In this document: positions 55,365 to 63,412 of the stretch, in pieces
Position numbering within the stretch: the stretch's first letter is position 1
Layout of the letters: every line of letters begins with the position of its first letter
Translations under genes and position numbers: made by a program
Notes under the pieces: model-generated
Seen by the model: only the letters and a program-made list of their open reading frames with translations
Database searches by the model: none
What the model was told of the DNA's origin: nothing
Origin: AP-15 sp963845735
GTDB lineage: Bacteria > Pseudomonadota > Alphaproteobacteria > ATCC43930 > CGMCC-115725
DNA length: 64,000 nt
Direction of reading: 5' to 3'
Assembly: GCA_963845735.1 (NCBI GenBank)
Contig: CAWJTR010000001.1
Location: 372,001 to 436,000 of the forward strand

Positions 55365-57187
55365 TGTGCGGGATCATCGGCATCATCGCCAAGGAAACAG
55401 TGGCGCCGGGGCTGATCGAAGGGCTCCGCCGGCTCGAATACCGCGGCTATGATTCGGCCGGGATCGCGACTCTGGTCGACGGCCGCATCGAGCGCCGGCG
55501 CGCCGAGGGCAAACTCGCAAATCTCGCCCGGCGGCTCGACCGCGAGCCGGTACAGGGGGTGATCGGCATCGGCCATACCCGCTGGGCGACCCATGGCTTG
55601 CCGACCGAGACCAACGCCCATCCGATCGCCACCGACCGCGTCGCCGTCGTCCACAACGGCATCATCGAGAATTTCCAGGCGTTGCGGCGCGAACTGACCG
55701 CTCTCGGCCATGTCTTTCAGACCGAGACCGACACCGAGGCAGTGACGATCCTGACGACGCATTTCCTTGATCAGGGACTGTCGCCACGAGATGCGGTGGC
55801 CAAGACCCTGGCGCGGCTCGACGGCGCCTTTGCCCTCGCCTTTCTGTTTGCCGGCGAGCACGATCTATTGATCGGCGCCCGGCGCGGCAGCCCGCTCGCG
55901 ATCGGCTATGGCGACGGCGAAATGTTCCTCGGCTCGGACGCCTTGGCGCTGGCGCCGCTGACCCGCCGCATCACCTATCTCGAAGAGGGCGATTGGGCGG
56001 TCGTGACCGCGCAGACGGTAACGATCTTTGACGCCGAGAATATCGAGGTCGAACGGCCGATCCGGGAATCCGCCGCCTCGGGCGCGCTGATCGGCAAGGG
56101 CAACTATCGCCACTTCATGCAAAAGGAGATCTTCGAGCAGCCCGCGGTGATCGGCGACACGGTCAATGCGCTGATCAATCCGGCGACCCGCACCGTTCAC
56201 CTGCCCGAGCTGCCGTTTGCCCTGACCGAGATCGAACGGGTCACGATGATCGCCTGCGGCACCGCCTACCATGCCTGCATCGTCGCCAAATACTGGCTCG
56301 AGCGGATCGCCCGAATATCGGTCGAGATCGACGTCGCCTCGGAGTTCCGCTATCGCGCGCCGGCCATGCCGCGCGGCGGGGCGGCAATCTTTGTCTCGCA
56401 ATCGGGCGAGACCGCCGACACCTTGGCGGCGCTGCGCTATGCCCGCTCGCAAGACCAGAAGATCATCGCCATCGTCAACCAGCCGGAAAGCTCGATCGCG
56501 CGCGAGGCGGATGTCGTGTTGCCGACCTTGGCCGGCCCCGAGATCGGCGTCGCCTCGACCAAGGCGTTCACCACCCAGCTCGCCGTGCTCGCCGGCTTGA
56601 CCGTGGCATTGGCGCGGGCGCGCGGCGCGATCAGCCCCGCGCGCGGGGCCGAGCTCGTCGGCTTTCTGACCGAGATCCCGTCCCGGGCCGCCGAAGTGCT
56701 GAACCACGACGAGCGCATCCGCGAGATCGCCGCGACCATCGCCGAGGCGCGCGACGTGCTTTATCTCGGCCGCGGCAGCGCATTTCCGCTGGCGCTGGAG
56801 GGCGCCCTGAAGCTCAAGGAAATTTCCTACATCCATGCCGAGGGCTATGCGGCGGGCGAGATGAAACATGGGCCGATCGCACTGATCGACGAGAATGTCC
56901 CGGTCGTCGTGCTCGCGCCAAATGACGACCTCTTTCAAAAGACGCTCGGCAATATCGAGGAAGTCATTGCCCGCAAGGGCCGGGTCGTCATGATTTCGGA
57001 CGCGGCCGGGGTGGCGCGGCTCGCCGATCGGCTCGCGTCGGGAATCGCGGTGCCGAGCTGCGACCCGTTCGTCGCCCCCTTGCTCTATGCGATCCCGATC
57101 CAGCTGTTGGCCTACCACGTTGCCGTCCTCAAAGGCACCGACGTCGACCAGCCGCGCAACCTGGCGAAAAGCGTCACGGTGGAGTAG
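55364..57187 (+). CDS. glmS: glucosamine-fructose-6-phosphate aminotransferase
   Basis: 607 residues. N-terminal nucleophile Cys (MCGIIGIIAKETVAPGLIEGLRRLEYRGYDSAGIAT), glutaminase HTRWATHG and HNGIIENF, linker, then two SIS domains (MIACGTAYHACIVAKYWLE, SQSGETADTLAALRYA, LGRGSAFPLALEGALKLKEISYIHAEGYAAGEMKHGPIALI) and the closing DVDQPRNLAKSVTVE. Full length, no break. Cotranscribed with glmU. Its 3' end is the conserved Tn7 attachment target, and the sequence just downstream looks disturbed. Confidence 0.96.
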   Translation: MCGIIGIIAKETVAPGLIEGLRRLEYRGYDSAGIATLVDGRIERRRAEGKLANLARRLDREPVQGVIGIGHTRWATHGLPTETNAHPIATDRVAVVHNGIIENFQALRRELTALGHVFQTETDTEAVTILTTHFLDQGLSPRDAVAKTLARLDGAFALAFLFAGEHDLLIGARRGSPLAIGYGDGEMFLGSDALALAPLTRRITYLEEGDWAVVTAQTVTIFDAENIEVERPIRESAASGALIGKGNYRHFMQKEIFEQPAVIGDTVNALINPATRTVHLPELPFALTEIERVTMIACGTAYHACIVAKYWLERIARISVEIDVASEFRYRAPAMPRGGAAIFVSQSGETADTLAALRYARSQDQKIIAIVNQPESSIAREADVVLPTLAGPEIGVASTKAFTTQLAVLAGLTVALARARGAISPARGAELVGFLTEIPSRAAEVLNHDERIREIAATIAEARDVLYLGRGSAFPLALEGALKLKEISYIHAEGYAAGEMKHGPIALIDENVPVVVLAPNDDLFQKTLGNIEEVIARKGRVVMISDAAGVARLADRLASGIAVPSCDPFVAPLLYAIPIQLLAYHVAVLKGTDVDQPRNLAKSVTVE

Positions 57188-57232
57188 GCCCAGCAGGCAG
57201 CCGCGCCCCGGCCGGACGCGGGCGAGCCCCAA

Positions 57233-57419
57233 AATTCCCGTGAACCGGGAAAGTAACCGGGAATTTATTCGATTTGCCCGCCGGAGCGGTCGGATCCACG
57301 CGGAAACTGGGGTTGTAGATCAGAGAGTTACACCCAAATTCCCGTACCGGCCGAACCGGGAATTATTTCCGCATAACCGGGAATTAAATCGCCGTAACCG
57401 GGAATAGACGGGAATTACC
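57233..57419. repeat. cluster of CCGGGAATTA repeats downstream of glmS
   Basis: Direct copies of CCGGGAA(T/A) start at 57245, 57257, 57356, 57377 and 57398, with a partial one (CGGGAATTACC) at 57409. Inverted copies AATTCCCG are at 57233 and 57337. Three copies are exactly 21 bp apart (57356, 57377, 57398), each preceded by AA. The cluster begins 46 bp after the glmS stop. It is AT-richer than its surroundings. Regular two-turn spacing suggests protein-binding sites; a CRISPR is excluded by the short unit. Confidence 0.65.
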
Positions 57420-57529
57420 AAAAACAACGATGAACCATGACCTTTTGCTGCCATCAAGGGTAAGCCCGGACATGTACTCGCCTAATTTGACGACAGGATG
57501 GCAATGTCCTGGTGGGCGCCGCCCGGCGG

Positions 57530-57725
57530 CGGGCGCGCTGTCATGCTGTCATGGGACGAGGGTCGGGCGTTCGCTCCGACCGCCCCGCTTTTGGCATCTC
57601 CGTGCCCGACTGCGACCAACTCCTGGCCTGCCCGATCCCGGTCCAGCTTTCGGCCTACTAGGCCGCCGTCCTCAAAGGCACCGATATCGACCAGCCTCGC
57701 AATTTGGCGAGAGCGTCACGGACGC
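57530..57725 (+). pseudogene. decayed second copy of the glmS 3' end
   Basis: The stretch GRAVMLSWDEG matches GlmS GRVVMISDAAG. After a frame change, ISVPDCDQL..CPIPVQLSAY-stop-AAVLKGTDIDQPRNLARA matches IAVPSCDPF..AIPIQLLAYHVAVLKGTDVDQPRNLAKS. Nucleotide similarity to 57051-57180 is evident (CGCCGTCCTCAAAGGCACCGA present in near-identical form) but with a stop, a small deletion and many substitutions. The true glmS ends 340 bp upstream. Confidence 0.78.
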
Positions 57726-57953
57726 GGCGCAACACTTCTCGTGTAATCGGATTTCCACCGTCAAGCCCCTCTTTTTTCTTTGTTTAATTTCTCAGGTCGA
57801 CCCAAGAACGAACCCGCTCGCGCGGGAGGGCGCGTCGGGGCCGGTGGATTTTTGGCTGCGGCGGTGCGTGGATGAGCGGCGGGGGGTGACGGTGGGGGCA
57901 TCCGATCCCGAGCATTGAAGGTCCAGCAACCTTCAGCTCGAGAGGAACCCCCG

Positions 57954-58151
57954 ATGACCTCGCCTCTTTCCCCCCGGCCCGTCAGCGCGCTGCGCGCCTG
58001 CATGATCGAGGACATGACGGTGCGCGGCTTCACGGAGGAGACGCGTAATGACTGCGTTCGGCGCGTGCGCGCATTCGCGGCCTCTATCGGCCGGTCGCCC
58101 GACACGGCGACGGCGGAGGATCTGCGGTCCGTCGCGGCGAAGGTCGCCTAG
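57954..58151 (+). pseudogene. tyrosine recombinase, N-terminal stub
   Basis: 65 codons: VSALRACMIEDMTVRGFTEETRNDCVRRVRAFAASIGRSPDTATAEDLRS and then unrelated AAKVA and TAG. The stretch is the core-binding SAM-like domain of the tyrosine recombinases that accompany IS91-type elements (RMIEDMTVRGLS..TQ..Y...V..FA..FGRSPD..S.EDIR). The catalytic R-H-R-Y domain is missing. It keeps a good ribosome site (GAGAGGAACCCCCG-ATG), so a short peptide could still be made. Signs of a lost mobile element. Confidence 0.68.
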
Positions 58152-58343
58152 CCGAACCGACAGCAGCCGCTCGCTTCTTAGGGCTGGACCACGAACTCAA
58201 CAAGCCGGCCGGTCGGCAAGGTGGGCAACGCACGACGATTCAGTCGCACAACCCCGACCCGCCCGTCGTCGCTTTGCTGGGGCTCTCCGCCGTGCGATCA
58301 TGCGACGGCACGGCCTGATTGAATGACAGCGAAAGGAAACGGC

Positions 58344-59123
58344 ATGGCTGAGAACATGCTGAAGGAACGGTGGAAGGCCGGCAAGGCGGCGGTCAATGGG
58401 TGGCTAGCCATCCCCTCCGGCTTCTCGGCGGAGGTCATGGCTCAGTGCGGCTGGGACAGCGTGACCGTCGACATGCAGCACGGTGTGCAGGACTACCAGA
58501 CGATGGTGCAGTGCTTTCAGGCAATGGACCGGCTTCCGGTGACCAAGCTTGTGCGGGTCCCCTGGAATGAGCCGGGCGTCGTCGGCAAGGTGCTGGATGG
58601 CGGCGCGTATGGGGTCATCTGCCCGATGGTTAACACGCGCAAAGAGGCACAGGCTCTCGTGTCTTATTGCCGCTATCCGCCAAAGGGGCAGCGCAGCAAC
58701 GGCCCGATCCGCGCCGCGATGTACGGTGTGGCCGGCGATTACCAGAAAACTGCGAACGACGAGATTCTCGTCATCCCGATGATCGAGACGCGGCAAGCGG
58801 TCGAGAACATCGAGGAGATATTGGACGTGCCGGGGATCGACGCGATCTATGTCGGGCCCGCGGACCTCGCCTTCTCACTCGGCAAGACGCCAAAGCTCGA
58901 CAGCGAAGACGCCGAGCAACTCGGCATGTACGAAATTGTGCTGGCGGCGTGCCGGAAGCGCGGCATCTACCCGGGCATTCATTGCGGAGAACCGGCCTAT
59001 GCGGCGCGCATGATCCGCATGGGGTTCCGCCTGACCACGATCGCCAACGACAGCGGGTTGATGGCCAAGGCGGCGCGCGCGGCGGTCGCAGACGTTTGGA
59101 AGGAAGTCGGCGAATTTCGCTAA
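58344..59123 (+). CDS. HpcH/HpaI-family aldolase
   Basis: 259 residues. TIM-barrel class II aldolase: NGWLAIPSGFSAEVMAQCGWDSVTVDMQHGVQDYQTM (base His in QHG), KLVRVPWNEPGVVGKVLDGGAYGVICPMVNT (phosphate-site Arg), VIPMIETRQAVENIEEILDVPGIDAIYVGPADLAFSLG (metal Glu and Asp). It cleaves or condenses 2-oxo acids (2-keto-3-deoxy sugar acids, 4-hydroxy-2-oxo-heptanedioate). Exact substrate open. ATG at 58344 with AAAGGAAACGG; the ATG at 58323 precedes that site. Stands alone after the recombinase stub. Confidence 0.88.
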   Translation: MAENMLKERWKAGKAAVNGWLAIPSGFSAEVMAQCGWDSVTVDMQHGVQDYQTMVQCFQAMDRLPVTKLVRVPWNEPGVVGKVLDGGAYGVICPMVNTRKEAQALVSYCRYPPKGQRSNGPIRAAMYGVAGDYQKTANDEILVIPMIETRQAVENIEEILDVPGIDAIYVGPADLAFSLGKTPKLDSEDAEQLGMYEIVLAACRKRGIYPGIHCGEPAYAARMIRMGFRLTTIANDSGLMAKAARAAVADVWKEVGEFR

Positions 59124-59579
59124 GAATGCGCCGAGCAGGCAGTCGCGGCCTTGTCGGAGCTTCTGCACTCACCCGGTCGACGGCCTAAAAATCGGCTCCG
59201 ACACGGGGACTTGCTTCAAGATCGGGGTGTAGCGCTGGCCAGTAGCCAGCGCGGTTTGCGAGCAACCCGATGGCCGCGGCGAAGCGAAGCGCAGGCGACC
59301 GCGACGGCTCGGGACCCCTTCTGGACCCAGAGGTGACGTTGGGGCCCCTTCGGCGCGATCGGCTTGGGACCCCGATCGGCCGATAGAATTGCCGATGGCG
59401 CGAAGAAGGTTCCGAGACGGGCGGAGGTCGCTGTGGAGCGCGTGGTTCTGCTCCAGAGCGCGCGGTTCTGCTCCGGGCTCGCAACGATGCCTGGGAAGCC
59501 GCGGCGCGAAAAAGCCATTTCGTTGCCAAGGCCCCAGGCGGGCGTATGATCAGATGCAAGCGCAGCGCGGGAGGCGGGC
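59124..59579. other. gap downstream of the aldolase gene, no gene; short tandem repeat at 59436-59475
   Basis: 456 bp without a convincing frame. It holds two adjacent 20-bp units, GAGCGCGTGGTTCTGCTCCA and GAGCGCGCGGTTCTGCTCCG (59436-59475), and several GGGACCCC runs. The following gene has its own ribosome site. Confidence 0.45.
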
Positions 59580-60632
59580 ATGACAGAGGTATCGCACGTG
59601 TATGCCGGGGTGGTGCGGTCGGTCGAGGGCGGCCGCGGCGGCGTCTTCCGCCAGGCCGCCGGGGCGGAGCGCTGGGAGGCGCTGACCGAAGGCCTGCCCG
59701 ACGAGACCGAGGTGCATGCGATTACCGTGCACCCGGACGATCCGGACATCGTCTTCATCGGCACGACAACGGGGGCATTTCGCAGCGCCAACCGCGGCGG
59801 CAGCTGGCAACGTCTCGCCTTGCCCAACCCCACGGCCGATGTCTGGTCGATCACGGTCCATCCCTCCGATCGGCGCACGATTTACGCCGGATTCGGACCG
59901 ATCGGCGTCTACCGCAGCGACAATGGCGGCGACCGTTGGCAACAATTGGCCGACCCGGGCCTGCCCGACCGGGTCCATATGACGTTTCCGTGCCGGGTAA
60001 TGCGGCTCGACATCGATCCCGCCCGGCCCGACGACGTCTATGCCTGCATCGAGGCGAACGGCGCGATTAAGAGTCGAGACCGCGGCGAGAGTTGGGAGGA
60101 CTTGACGGCCGATCTGCTACGCTTCACCGCTGAGCAGAAGTACAAGAGCCGGATCGTCAGCCAGACGGACGTCGAAGGCATGCTCGACGGGCATGCTCTG
60201 GCGTGCAGTGCGGCAGCGCCGGGGACGGTGTTCCTGGCCAATCGCATGGGCCTCTTCCGCAGCGACGACGGTGGCGCGCATTGGGCCGACATAGAAGTCG
60301 GGCGCTTCTCGCCGTTGACCTACGGACGCGACCTGCGCGTCTCGCCGCACGACCCCGAGGTGCTCTACGCTGCGCTGAGCCCGGCCTTCCGCAGCCATGA
60401 AGGCGGCATCTTCCGAAGCGTCGATGTCGGCCGCACCTGGCGACGCTTCGATCACGGCGTCAAGGCGGAGGCCACGATGATGGGCGTGGCGGTCCATCTG
60501 CGCGACCCGCGGCAGGTCTGCGGCGTCTCGAAGACGGGTCAGGTCTTTTCGACCGGAGACAATGGCGAGAGCTGGGCGGAGAGCCGGCTACCCGAGGGCG
60601 CCGGCGACTGCTACGCGATCGCTTGCGGCTGA
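59580..60632 (+). CDS. Asp-box (BNR) beta-propeller protein
   Basis: 350 residues with six S-x-D-x-G-x-x-W type Asp boxes: FRSANRGGSW, YRSDNGGDRW, KSRDRGESW, FRSDDGGAHW, FRSVDVGRTW, FSTGDNGESW, each followed by a VHP.DP..VY/IF strand. This is the sialidase/Vps10/HCF136-like propeller architecture. No signal peptide and no sialidase RIP motif, so enzymatic activity is not shown; probably a cytoplasmic binding or stability factor. ATG 59580 follows GGGAGGCGGG. Confidence 0.8.
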   Translation: MTEVSHVYAGVVRSVEGGRGGVFRQAAGAERWEALTEGLPDETEVHAITVHPDDPDIVFIGTTTGAFRSANRGGSWQRLALPNPTADVWSITVHPSDRRTIYAGFGPIGVYRSDNGGDRWQQLADPGLPDRVHMTFPCRVMRLDIDPARPDDVYACIEANGAIKSRDRGESWEDLTADLLRFTAEQKYKSRIVSQTDVEGMLDGHALACSAAAPGTVFLANRMGLFRSDDGGAHWADIEVGRFSPLTYGRDLRVSPHDPEVLYAALSPAFRSHEGGIFRSVDVGRTWRRFDHGVKAEATMMGVAVHLRDPRQVCGVSKTGQVFSTGDNGESWAESRLPEGAGDCYAIACG

Positions 60633-61013
60633 GCGACAAACGCCGACGCGGCACAGGAGAGTGAGAAGCCGACAACACCGAAGTTCAATCCTCCCGCCGA
60701 GCGAATGTGCCCATGCGGTCCGCCTGATCTTCGACAGCTACCGTGCGGGCGGCGTGCGATAGGCGGCGAGCGACCCGCGATCTTGCCGTCTCTGCCGGTG
60801 GCTCCGGAAGGACGGGACGGTGCGAGGGATCAAAAACCCACTCAAGAGTTGAAGCGCGCGGCCGCCTGTGCGAACGGCTGTTATCGCGGCACGAGGCGGC
60901 CAATGACTTGTAATTGCCGTTCGAGGGAGTTGCCCAAAGCGGTCTTGGCTGAAACGGGTCTGGCGTCGGCCGCGCAGACGCGAGGACCCCTGCTACGCGG
61001 CTTTCGGCCCTGA
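60633..61013. other. gap between the propeller and amidohydrolase genes, nothing seen
   Basis: 381 bp between two genes that converge on it. One frame contains CAHAVRLIFDSYRAGGVR (about 60708-60761), vaguely like a serine-recombinase C-terminal region, but it is too short to call. Confidence 0.4.
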
Positions 61014-62522
61014 TCAGCCGCGGGCGACGTAGCCGTAGGCGGCGTTGCTGCGCGCTGGCGAGCCCGTCAGATAGGCCGCCTTGATCGTCGCCATCCCGTC
61101 AATCTCCCAAGGCATCAGCCCGGCGTGCAGTTCGACGTTGTAGTGGCGCGCGGCGTTAAGGCCAAAGATTGACGCCTTGACCTGGCCGCTGGCCGGACCG
61201 AGCGCGGCAAAGCCGTGCTTCTTGCGCATGTCCTCAGGGATTTCGAGCCGCCGCAAAGCCTCGATCTGCCATTGGGGCGAGCCGTACCAGACCGAGTCGG
61301 TTCCCCACAACACGTGATCTGCGCCCAGCCCCTTGATCAGCGTCCCCATGAACGCGGCGCAGAAGCGCGGGTTGGCGGTGGCCGACATCGCGAAAGAGGT
61401 TCCGATGTCGGCGTAGACGTTGGCTACCCCGTGCTTGGCTGGGATCTCGGCGAGATCCGATACCCATTGGATGTAACCGTTCTTCTCGAATTGGGCGAGC
61501 GCCGCCTCGGGCGACTCGGCAAACGGCCGCAACGCCGAGTGATAAATCACGAAGCTGAGCTGCGGCCAATCCTTCGCCGCCTTAGGCAGATCGTCGACAT
61601 CGGCATATTTCCACTTGCCGCCTGGGATGGAGGTCGCATAGTCGGCGGGCAACAAGCCTTTGTGGATGCAAATCGTCGTGATCCCCGCCTTCACCGCCTT
61701 CTGGTAAAACGGATAGAGGTTTTTCTCGTCGTCCAGGCGCCAAGGGTATTTGGTGGTCGCGACGTTGAGCGGATCACCGATCGTGTAGCCCTTCCAACTG
61801 GTCGGCTTTACCTGCTCAATGCAGCGCTCGACCTCGTCCATCCAGCCCGGCTGCAGCGGCGTGAAGAGCGAATGAAAGTAAAGACGCTTTGATCCCGCGA
61901 CGCTGTTGATGCTGTCGGCCGCTTGGCGCATCTGATCGTTGGTCAGAAACCATTCCGCCGGGTTGTCGAACGGGGCGCCACTCAGCAGCGCGATCTTGGT
62001 ATCGCTGTCGAGGAAGATCTCCTTGACGTAATTGTCGAACTTGTAGCGATCGAGCGACAACCCATAGGAATCCTTCAGCAGCCCGGGGCTCCAGTGCGCG
62101 TCGGCGTATTTCGCAAGGAACAGGATGTCTTTGACATCGTAGTCGTCTTTGACGAAGTGGGTCTGGTCGTCGAAGATGAACTGGCCGGCCAGCTGGTTTG
62201 AGCGGGCGGCGCTGACCTCAGGCTCGGCTGCTTCGGCCGGTGTCACCTCGAAGACGTGGCCGAAGACATCGTTGAGAGCGACGAACGCGGCCGCCATGCC
62301 GCAACTCGTGCGCAGGAAATTCCGCCGGCTGAGCCCAAGCTTTTTCGCGGCGTCGTCGGCCAATTCCTTTAGCCGCGTCTCAAACCGGCGCTGCTGGGTC
62401 GTCTGCGGCAAGGGATTGAATTCGCCGTTGGAAACCATCCGAGTCGGCACTGGCGAGCGAAACGCCGCCCGTTCGGCCGGCTTCGTCCGCGCCAACTCGC
62501 GACCGCTCAAGAACCCCGTCAT
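61014..62522 (-). CDS. Tat-exported amidohydrolase-2-family protein
   Basis: 502 residues. Long N-terminal region, then the twin-arginine signal SRRNFLRTSCGMAAAFVALNDVFG at about residue 65, so export in folded form. Metal-dependent TIM barrel: FIFDDQTHFV (in place of the usual HxH), CIHKGL (His), LSFVIYHSAL (His), VLWGTDSVWYGSP (Asp). The amidohydrolase-2 (COG2159) class includes decarboxylases and lactonases. DQTHFV keeps one His where two are expected, so the metal site may be altered. ATG 62522 with GGGAGG. Divergent from nothing; it follows the cytochrome c gene on the same strand. Confidence 0.8.
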   Translation of the reverse strand: MTGFLSGRELARTKPAERAAFRSPVPTRMVSNGEFNPLPQTTQQRRFETRLKELADDAAKKLGLSRRNFLRTSCGMAAAFVALNDVFGHVFEVTPAEAAEPEVSAARSNQLAGQFIFDDQTHFVKDDYDVKDILFLAKYADAHWSPGLLKDSYGLSLDRYKFDNYVKEIFLDSDTKIALLSGAPFDNPAEWFLTNDQMRQAADSINSVAGSKRLYFHSLFTPLQPGWMDEVERCIEQVKPTSWKGYTIGDPLNVATTKYPWRLDDEKNLYPFYQKAVKAGITTICIHKGLLPADYATSIPGGKWKYADVDDLPKAAKDWPQLSFVIYHSALRPFAESPEAALAQFEKNGYIQWVSDLAEIPAKHGVANVYADIGTSFAMSATANPRFCAAFMGTLIKGLGADHVLWGTDSVWYGSPQWQIEALRRLEIPEDMRKKHGFAALGPASGQVKASIFGLNAARHYNVELHAGLMPWEIDGMATIKAAYLTGSPARSNAAYGYVARG

Positions 62523-62696
62523 CGTCGTCCTCCCATGGCTTTCGGCCTATAGGCGGGTGAACGCCACGACCGATTTCTCTAAATGTTCGTCGCTGATCCG
62601 AAGCGCGATCTTCGCTCGCGCGGCGCCGGGGGTCAACTCGACACATCGCGCCGCGGCCCCGCAAAGCAGGTGATCAGACGCGCGGCTGGCGCGCGA

Positions 62697-63188
62697 CTAT
62701 GGCGATTTCTTGAGGCTACGGATGAACGCGATGAGCTGCCAGCGATCATCATCCGACAGCACATCGCCCCATCTCGGCATGGCGCCGTAGCCGTGCGACA
62801 GCTTCCAGAACAGCTCACCGTCGTTCTGCTGCTGCACCTGCGGCGTTGTCAGATCGGCCACAGGAATACCGAACTTGATCGCAATCGGCCCGGCTCCATC
62901 AGCCCTTGGACCGTGGCATCCTTCGCAGAAGATGCCGTAATTCGCCTTGCCCTCGGCAATCACTTTTGGCGAGGCGGTGAGCGGGCTGGCCAGCTCCTTG
63001 GCCTCCGGCGGCGCCGTCCAGGGCTTCGCCGCACAGTCCGAGTAGTTTTGAGTAAGCATCGGGCTATGGCAAGCGGTGCAAGGCGCCACCGGTTTCCCGC
63101 AATCGGCCGCAGCAGCAGATACCCGTGGCCCGCAGGAAAGCCAGACGCCCACGCCGACGACAAAGGCGCAACCAAGGAGACGCGCCAT
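62697..63188 (-). CDS. exported dihaem cytochrome c
   Basis: 163 residues. Signal RLLGCAFVVGVGVWLSCGPRVSAAAA. Haem site 1: PCTACHSPML. Haem site 2: YGIFCEGCHGPRADGAGPIAIKFGIPVADLTTPQVQQQNDGELFWKLSHGYGAMPRWGDVLSDDDRWQLIAFIRSLKKS, with the distal Met in GAMP. The second domain is a regular class I fold; the first site is short and may lack its own fold. ATG at 63188 with GGAGG; an open frame up to 63356 is not coding. Lies 174 bp before the amidohydrolase start on the same strand, possibly cotranscribed. Confidence 0.85.
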   Translation of the reverse strand: MARLLGCAFVVGVGVWLSCGPRVSAAAADCGKPVAPCTACHSPMLTQNYSDCAAKPWTAPPEAKELASPLTASPKVIAEGKANYGIFCEGCHGPRADGAGPIAIKFGIPVADLTTPQVQQQNDGELFWKLSHGYGAMPRWGDVLSDDDRWQLIAFIRSLKKSP

Positions 63189-63412
63189 TCTGATCGCCTC
63201 CTTCCGGGGCCATGTTACAGGAAACCGATCGACATCCAAGCGATGACCGCGACGATCGGTCGTAAAGGTAATCAGCCTGCTAAGCATCTCGGCCTCGCGG
63301 CGCCGCCGTAGGCCGACGGTGCAGCTCGGTCGACAGAACCCGACGAAATCCAACAAGAGCCCCTGACTGGAACTCCGGTTCGATTTTGAGCGACGCCGGC
63401 AGGATAATCGGC

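Noticed and set aside
57233..57419. CRISPR array
   Set aside because: The unit is about 10 bp, copies occur in both orientations and spacing is irregular outside three copies; no cas genes.
60708..60761. serine recombinase fragment (VRLIFDSYRAGGVR)
   Set aside because: Too short and without any other domain signature.
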